DNA of 47,240 bases from JAFGPJ01 sp964439135. GTDB lineage: Bacteria; Planctomycetota; Phycisphaerae; Sedimentisphaerales; Anaerobacaceae. The stretch spans positions 1 to 47,240 of the forward strand of contig CAYTNN010000004.1 in NCBI GenBank assembly GCA_964439135.1. Direction: 5' to 3'. Below are positions 42,670 through 47,240 of the stretch, in pieces. Position numbers and translations under genes: made by a program. Numbering within the stretch: the first letter of the stretch is position 1; the number at the start of each line of letters is the position of its first letter. The notes under the pieces were generated by a model. The model searched no databases. It was not told the DNA's origin and saw only the letters and a program-made list of their open reading frames with translations.

Positions 42670-43746
42670 TTACTGTTCTGCAAGCTTAGGCTTTATTTTC
42701 GAATAACGCCCGTTACAGCGAATTGCCAGCTTCTCGCCGCCCTTAATATTTACAAACAAATCATCCTTCAAGCTTGGTTTATTCTCAACTGCCGTAAGAG
42801 TGAGTTCCAGGTCAAGCTGATAGCCGTCCATAATTTTCCTCTGCTTCAGAATTTTTACGCCAATAATATCACCCTTTGAATTTACCGACTCAATCTCAAA
42901 GTCCTTATGATAGTTATTTATTACGTCGATTTTCTTGACTACCTGCTTTTCCGGCTCAGCGTCCCAAACGATTATCATGGATGGTCTAACCGTATATGTT
43001 GGCAGCACGCTAAATAGAATCGTTGCGGTTTTCCCTTCCGGATGTGTCAGGTTAATATTGATACTCCCTTTGAAATTTTTTGGCATTGCCTCGATATTGA
43101 CCCTGGGTTCGAGAATGAACTTCGTCGCTTCCACTGAAGAATCATAATCGGCAGTGATACAATCGACGGTCGATTTGAACTGCAGTATTGAAAATGGCTG
43201 ATTATCGAGACTCTTGATTGTAATTTTCGGACAGCCGGCATTTTCCTTATCAAGAAAAAGTCTCAGACTCTTAGGCTCCCAGTCAACCTGCAGAACAACT
43301 GTAGCCGAAATGGATAGTGTAGTCTGAGGCGTCACCGGATCGTTGCTGTGGATCGTAAGATTCCGCCTCATAGTGCTTTGCCGGGGTCCCGAGTTCCACG
43401 CCACTTTCAAAGCTCCACTTTCGCCCGGCTCATATTCCATCTTTTCCAGATTCGTGACGACGCCGCAGCATCTGTCAACCATGGTGATCACCAGTAAGGC
43501 TTCTCCGGTATTTGTGAACTTGATCTGGCCTGTGTTCTTCCTGTTAGGGCCAACATCGCCGAAATCATAGACTACGTTCTCGAACATTATTCTTGGCGAG
43601 GGTTTATCGGATTCGGCAGCAGCTTCAGACTTTTTCTGTGCCGTCAGGGCTTCATTTGCCGGCTTCGCCTGCTCTTGACAGCCGGTTTGTAAGAACAATA
43701 CGCAACTGATCAGAAGAAGAACCAAAATAAGGCACTTTCGTTTCAT
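42670..43746 (-). CDS. DUF1573 lipoprotein (copy 1)
   Basis: The 358-residue paralogue of the next gene has a lipoprotein signal ending at Cys23 (FLQTGC), a short Ala/Lys linker, then the DUF1573 domain (YDFGDVGPNRKNTGQIKFTN, RCCG) and two or three more Ig-like beta domains. Large parts align residue by residue with copy 2 (for example ITADYD, KATKFILEPRVNIE, FSVLPTYTV), so duplication is evident. Role unknown. Confidence 0.85.
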   Translation of the reverse strand: MKRKCLILVLLLISCVLFLQTGCQEQAKPANEALTAQKKSEAAAESDKPSPRIMFENVVYDFGDVGPNRKNTGQIKFTNTGEALLVITMVDRCCGVVTNLEKMEYEPGESGALKVAWNSGPRQSTMRRNLTIHSNDPVTPQTTLSISATVVLQVDWEPKSLRLFLDKENAGCPKITIKSLDNQPFSILQFKSTVDCITADYDSSVEATKFILEPRVNIEAMPKNFKGSININLTHPEGKTATILFSVLPTYTVRPSMIIVWDAEPEKQVVKKIDVINNYHKDFEIESVNSKGDIIGVKILKQRKIMDGYQLDLELTLTAVENKPSLKDDLFVNIKGGEKLAIRCNGRYSKIKPKLAEQ

Positions 43747-43801
43747 ACGTAAACCTCCGAATCAGACTATTGTTTAAACTTTCGACCAATAAAAGGCCCT
43801 T

Positions 43802-43830
43802 AGTTTAACGTAAAAGCCCTTTTTAGGCAA
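43802..43830 (-). promoter_or_regulatory. Promoter of DUF1573 copy 1
   Basis: Minus strand: TTGCCT (43830-43825), a 17-base spacer and TAAACT (43807-43802), matching that of copy 2. Surrounding leader sequence also aligns (AATTCCTTGC at the upstream edge, and a TCTGATT block near the start codon). Confidence 0.6.
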
Positions 43831-43897
43831 GGAATTACCGGCAGAAATACTTCACAACTGCTTCTCAAGGCTCGTCCTCTTGCGCGATCGCGAGTCG

Positions 43898-44716
43898 TTA
43901 ACGGCCTGTCCGGGCGTTGTTTAATTTTCCACTGATCGCCATATCCCTGAAGTCAGCCATTGGGTCGTAGAATTTTCTGCCCAGATCCACAGCATTAACC
44001 ATCAGGCCCGGACGATTTGCCCTGAGCTGGCGGACGATCTTGCCATCCGGCTGGATGAAACACGATGGATAGGGCGAATAATATCCGCTCGAATTCGACA
44101 TGCTCACCCAAATATGATTCGTCGCCGCCCGGCACTGCATTGTCTGGCGCATGATGTGCGTATGGATACTGGGGCCTTTCTGCCGGGCGTTGTAGAAGGA
44201 CTGGAAAATACAGTTGACGCTTTGCTTGTAAAGTGCGCGATACAACTCCGGGAACCGAAGATCGAAGCATATCAGCAGCGAGCATTTCACGCCGTTGATT
44301 GTGAAATTCACAAATCTGTCGCCCGGCGTCAACCGGCGCAAATCGCCCGGCGTACAAAATCTCTTATCGTAGCGGTCGACAATCCTGCCATCAGGCCCGA
44401 TCAAATACAAGCTGTTGTAAGGCTTATTCGGCTCGGCCAACCTGTGCGTACTCCCCAGCACGACCCACAGCTTGAGTTTCGCCGCCAGGGCCATGATCTT
44501 CTCGGTCTCTTCTTTTAGAAGCTCCCAGTCGTACCCTTTGAAGTTCGGAAACTCCGTACCCACGTAGCCGCTCAATGCGCATTCGGAAAAATGCACGATG
44601 TCGGCTTTGGCCTTTTTCGCTTTGCCAAGCAACTCGCAGATCGCGCGCGAGTTCCGCTTGACCGAACTCCCCACGGCAAATTGGCACGTGGCGACTTTTA
44701 ATACGCTGCTACTCAT
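43898..44716 (-). CDS. Carbon-nitrogen hydrolase (nitrilase superfamily)
   Basis: The Glu-Lys-Cys triad is complete in 272 residues: Glu45 in HFSECALSGY, Lys118 in DRYDKRFC, and Cys150 in LLICFDLRFPELYR. The family hydrolyses amides or nitriles or removes ammonia from carbamoyl-type substrates; the substrate is not predictable here. It starts close after argC on the same strand (34-base gap), so it may share its transcript, but nothing links its role to arginine synthesis directly. Confidence 0.9.
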   Translation of the reverse strand: MSSSVLKVATCQFAVGSSVKRNSRAICELLGKAKKAKADIVHFSECALSGYVGTEFPNFKGYDWELLKEETEKIMALAAKLKLWVVLGSTHRLAEPNKPYNSLYLIGPDGRIVDRYDKRFCTPGDLRRLTPGDRFVNFTINGVKCSLLICFDLRFPELYRALYKQSVNCIFQSFYNARQKGPSIHTHIMRQTMQCRAATNHIWVSMSNSSGYYSPYPSCFIQPDGKIVRQLRANRPGLMVNAVDLGRKFYDPMADFRDMAISGKLNNARTGR

Positions 44717-44750
44717 TCTACATTTGCCCCTGGTTCGATTGGAGTCGAGT

Positions 44751-45758
44751 CTATTTCAAGCCCATTGTCTCATCGAGGCCGAAGATGATGTTCATGTTCT
44801 GAATCGCCTGGCCTGACGCTCCTTTAACCAGGTTGTCGATAGCCGAGAAGCTTACGATCCTGCCCTTGACTGACGCCGGGAAGATGTGACAGTAGTTTGT
44901 CCCGGCAACGTCTTTTACGGCGGGGGCGTCCCTGCGTATCTGCACGAACGGCTCGCCGGCATAAAAATCACGGAAGAGCTGCGATAGCTCATCATTGCTG
45001 AGCTGTTGTTTTGGTTGACAATAAACCGTCGAGAGAATCCCCCTGTCGAACGAACCGACGTGCGGCTGAAACAGGACGGTTACATTCTTTCCCGCGACGT
45101 CACTTGCGATCTGCTCGATCTCGGGCATGTGCCGGTGGGTGCCGATCCCGTAGGGGAAAAGGTTCTCGTTCATATTCGGAAAATGGAACTTGCCCGAAGG
45201 TTTGTTCCCCGCTCCAGACGATCCCGTCACGGAGTTGACAATGATAGACTCGGTTTCAATCAAATCATTTTTGAGCAGTGGCGCAATGGCAAGCGAAGCC
45301 CCGGTCGGGTAGCAGCCGGGATTGGCGACGAGCTTTGCTCCTTTTATACTGTCGCGGAAAAGCTCGGGCAGGCCGAATGCGGCGTGCTTCAGGTTCCCGG
45401 TGTCGGTGTGCTTGACGTAATACTTCTCATAGACGGCCACATCTCTGATCCGGTAGTCGGCGCTGAAATCAATCACTTTCAGCCCGGCGTCCAGCAGCCT
45501 GGGCACGAAACCCATCGAGACTTTATGAGGCAAACAGCACAGGGCGACATCGGCCAGCCCGGCCAGCTTATCAAGATCAAGCGGCTCGATCTGCATCTCA
45601 CAGCGTCCCTTGAACTGCGGGAAAACATCCTCTACCGCCCCGCATTCTTCCGGCAACGCGGTCAGATAGGTCAGCTCGGCCTCGCTGTGCCGAAGAATTA
45701 TCCTTATCGATTCGGCCCCGGTATAACCGCTGGCTCCGATTATTGCCACACGTATCAT
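44751..45758 (-). CDS. argC: N-acetyl-gamma-glutamyl-phosphate reductase
   Basis: ArgC reduces N-acetyl-glutamyl phosphate to the semialdehyde in arginine synthesis. The 335-residue protein has the nucleotide-binding start IRVAIIGASGYTGAE and the catalytic cysteine in NPGCYPTG (Cys149), with HRHMPEIEQ and VLFQPHVGSFDRGI as further marks. I start at ATG 45758 behind GAGGTG; longer options at 45776 are less likely. It stands downstream of the rpsI terminator. Confidence 0.95.
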   Translation of the reverse strand: MIRVAIIGASGYTGAESIRIILRHSEAELTYLTALPEECGAVEDVFPQFKGRCEMQIEPLDLDKLAGLADVALCCLPHKVSMGFVPRLLDAGLKVIDFSADYRIRDVAVYEKYYVKHTDTGNLKHAAFGLPELFRDSIKGAKLVANPGCYPTGASLAIAPLLKNDLIETESIIVNSVTGSSGAGNKPSGKFHFPNMNENLFPYGIGTHRHMPEIEQIASDVAGKNVTVLFQPHVGSFDRGILSTVYCQPKQQLSNDELSQLFRDFYAGEPFVQIRRDAPAVKDVAGTNYCHIFPASVKGRIVSFSAIDNLVKGASGQAIQNMNIIFGLDETMGLK

Positions 45759-45774
45759 ATCTTTCACCTCTAAC

Positions 45775-45810
45775 AAAAATAGCCGCTAAGATTTTCTCTC
45801 GGCGGCTATT
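45775..45810 (-). terminator. Rho-independent terminator after rpsI
   Basis: On the minus strand a perfect 9-bp stem AATAGCCGC/GCGGCTATT (positions 45810-45802 and 45786-45778) is followed by TTTTTG. It ends the rplM-rpsI transcript ahead of argC. Confidence 0.85.
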
Positions 45811-45836
45811 GTAATCATCCAAAAATGAATTTTAAT

Positions 45837-46328
45837 TTAACGCTTCGAGAACTGGAATTTCTTCCTTGCGCCACTTTGTCCCGGTTTCTTTCTTTCAACC
45901 ATTCTCGGATCACGCGTAAGATGCCCGCTGTCCCGCAGCATCGGGAGATAGCTATCATCGTATTTCTTCAATGCCCTGGCGATTCCCAGCAGTGCTGCAC
46001 CCGACTGCCCCGTGGTTCCGCCGCCTTTGACATTGATAAATACGTCGAATAGCTTTTCGGCTTTAACCGCCTTAAGCGGAGCCATAACAGATGATCTGTC
46101 CTGCTCTCTTTTGAAGTAGTCATCAAGCTCTTTTTTGTTAACAACAAATTTGCCGCTGCCGGGTTTAATTCTCACGCGGGCCACCGAGCTTTTTCTTCTG
46201 CCGGTGCCCCACCAGTAACCGCCTTTGGGTTCGTTGGTTGGATTAGATGTGACTTTAGGCTTGCTCTCGGGAGCCTGCCCAGTTACTTCTACCTGGGTAT
46301 CAGGATTATTAATTTTGGTCTCTGCCAT
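45837..46328 (-). CDS. rpsI: 30S ribosomal protein S9
   Basis: S9 is a small-subunit protein whose C-terminal tail reaches the P-site tRNA. The 163-residue protein has the WGTGRRKSSVARV segment (S9 start), KGGGTTGQSGAALLGIARAL, and the conserved end KFQFSKR. The N-terminus is about 33 residues longer than the usual 130-residue S9, rich in Pro, Thr, Asn and Lys; the true start could lie later. It is 16 bases downstream of rplM on the same strand. Confidence 0.96.
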   Translation of the reverse strand: MAETKINNPDTQVEVTGQAPESKPKVTSNPTNEPKGGYWWGTGRRKSSVARVRIKPGSGKFVVNKKELDDYFKREQDRSSVMAPLKAVKAEKLFDVFINVKGGGTTGQSGAALLGIARALKKYDDSYLPMLRDSGHLTRDPRMVERKKPGQSGARKKFQFSKR

Positions 46329-46344
46329 ATTTCACTATCTTTAT

Positions 46345-46776
46345 CTAAAATAGTTCGATTTTTTCAGGTTTCTGGGCCTGATGCTCGTGCTCCGGACCGC
46401 CATAAACCTTTAATTTCTTTATCATTTGCCTGCCGAGCCTGTTTTTCGGCAGCATTCGCCTTACCGCCAACTCTATTACCTTTTCCGGCTTCCTTGCCAT
46501 CATATCGGCAAAGCTGACATACTTATGTCCGCCGGGGTGGTGCGTGTAGTAATCGTACTCCTTGTTCTGAGCTTTTTTGCCGGTAAGCATTATTTTCCCG
46601 GCGTTTACTACAATCACATAATCGCCCGTGTCGACATGCGGAGTATACGTGGGCTTGGTCTTACCCATAAGTATAGGTGCGATTTTTGCCGCCATTCGGC
46701 CTAATATTGCCCCTTCGGCGTTCACAAGCAACCACTTCTGCTCGACTTCATTCTTTTTAGCCATAAAGCTTTTCAT
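46345..46776 (-). CDS. rplM: 50S ribosomal protein L13
   Basis: L13 binds 23S rRNA early in large-subunit assembly. The 143-residue product (ATG 46776) has LLVNAEGAILGRMAAKIA, YTPHVDTGDYVIVVNAGKI and MLPKNRLGRQMIKKLKVYGG, all typical. I prefer 46776 because the predicted transcript start leaves a short leader there; ATG 46797 would lie almost at the transcript's 5' end, and 46764 is a further option. It forms a two-gene operon with rpsI. Confidence 0.94.
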   Translation of the reverse strand: MKSFMAKKNEVEQKWLLVNAEGAILGRMAAKIAPILMGKTKPTYTPHVDTGDYVIVVNAGKIMLTGKKAQNKEYDYYTHHPGGHKYVSFADMMARKPEKVIELAVRRMLPKNRLGRQMIKKLKVYGGPEHEHQAQKPEKIELF

Positions 46777-46810
46777 AGACAAACTCTCATCAAACATCCA
46801 AAAAGGAGTA

Positions 46811-46838
46811 ATTATAGCGAATCTATTCCTGCCGTCAA
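46811..46838 (-). promoter_or_regulatory. Promoter of the rplM-rpsI operon
   Basis: Minus strand: TTGACG (46838-46833), a 16-base spacer and TATAAT (46816-46811). A perfect -10 and near-perfect -35 fit a strongly expressed ribosomal protein operon. Confidence 0.8.
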
Positions 46839-46857
46839 ACTATTTTATGGTAAAAAT

Positions 46858-47238
46858 TCAAGAATTTGGGCTTATTCCAATTAATGAATCAGCAGCGGCA
46901 AGCGATTTTTCTCTTTTCCCCGCTCCCTTGGTCTGTTCCAGAGCGGGAAATTGGCTTTGTTTGGCTTTGTTTTCTTCGACTTCGTCGGCCGGATTTTTTT
47001 CATATTCTCTTTTCACAAAAGTAGTTGTGCCCATTAGTTCCGGGGCATATTGGCTTTGTTTTTTCAAGTCGCCTTTTTTCTCTACAGACTCGGTGGCAGC
47101 CTCATCCCTTTTGGATGTGTACGCCTGGGAAGACCGGGTGGCATCCTCATCCCGCAGGGATGGGGATGGTTCGTACTGCTGCTCAGCGTCTTGATACTCA
47201 ATCCGACGCATTATTTCGTGTCTCTTAAGCTCGTTCAT
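46858..47238 (-). CDS. Low-complexity open frame, probably part of a dispersed repeat
   Basis: A 126-codon frame starts 2 bases from the window edge. The product is charged and of low complexity, with KKQSQYAPELMG near the middle, KAKQSQFPALEQTKGAGKRE later, and no domain. I recall 'KQSQF'-type peptides recurring between genes of Planctomycetota draft genomes, which suggests a repeat family read as coding by chance. No ribosome binding site can be seen because of the edge. I list it with low confidence as a gene. Confidence 0.3.
   Translation of the reverse strand: MNELKRHEIMRRIEYQDAEQQYEPSPSLRDEDATRSSQAYTSKRDEAATESVEKKGDLKKQSQYAPELMGTTTFVKREYEKNPADEVEENKAKQSQFPALEQTKGAGKREKSLAAADSLIGISPNS
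47086..47153. repeat. Two imperfect 23-bp direct repeats
   Basis: Copies at 47086-47108 and 47131-47153 (AGACTCGGTGGCAGCCTCAT and AGACCGGGTGGCATCCTCAT, then CCC) lie 45 bases apart. They fall inside the low-complexity frame and keep its reading frame (RDEDATRSS / RDEAATES). Confidence 0.8.
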
Positions 47239-47240
47239 CA

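Overview
The window is a fragment of a draft bacterial genome (a 100-N scaffold gap lies at 4711-4810), most likely a member of the Planctomycetota, class Phycisphaerae (Sedimentisphaerales-like). The evidence is the mix of genes: paired DUF1573 lipoproteins, a tetraheme lipoprotein with a UshA-like domain, a SpoVG that carries a zinc ribbon, a long multi-domain secretin in a full type II secretion locus, a heparinase II/III-family lyase, and a 'KQSQF'-type repeat at the right edge. The lineage is inferred from gene content; no rRNA or tRNA gene was found.

Left part (1-10.5 kb): rpmE and prfA, then a sparse stretch with a Nudix hydrolase and a membrane/coiled-coil protein of unknown role. Next come a P-loop kinase-like/deoxyribosyltransferase-like protein interrupted by the gap, deoC, a DUF6504-like small protein with a DUF3795 remnant, and a pabB-pabC-Nif3-scpB run with 4-nt gene overlaps.

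Middle (10.5-25.4 kb): a Tat-type metallophosphoesterase with no normal start codon, a secreted alpha/beta hydrolase and a heparinase-like lyase sit beside nagB, a GHMP sugar kinase and nagA. Together these look like uptake and breakdown of an amino-sugar polysaccharide to fructose-6-phosphate. They are followed by a tandem pair of covarying palindromes, a korDABC 2-oxoacid:ferredoxin oxidoreductase operon, clpX with a clear promoter, an orphan DNA methyltransferase, ispE with a clear promoter, and a frameshifted spoVG.

Right part (25.5-47.2 kb, nearly all on the minus strand): a FlgM-like anti-sigma factor, then a type II secretion operon in the order (C-like) D E F G H I J K L M, preceded by a multiheme cytochrome lipoprotein and two tandem DUF1573 lipoproteins whose promoters were duplicated with them. 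A carbon-nitrogen hydrolase, argC, and the rplM-rpsI operon (good promoter and terminator) close the region. The last 380 bases hold a low-complexity repeat-type open frame.

The strongest leads are the in-frame stop within spoVG at a U4 slip site, the amino-sugar locus with an unassigned 549-aa GHMP kinase, the covarying tandem palindromes, the metallophosphoesterase with an intact Tat signal but no canonical start, and the unusual architecture of the secretin and the GspC-position protein.
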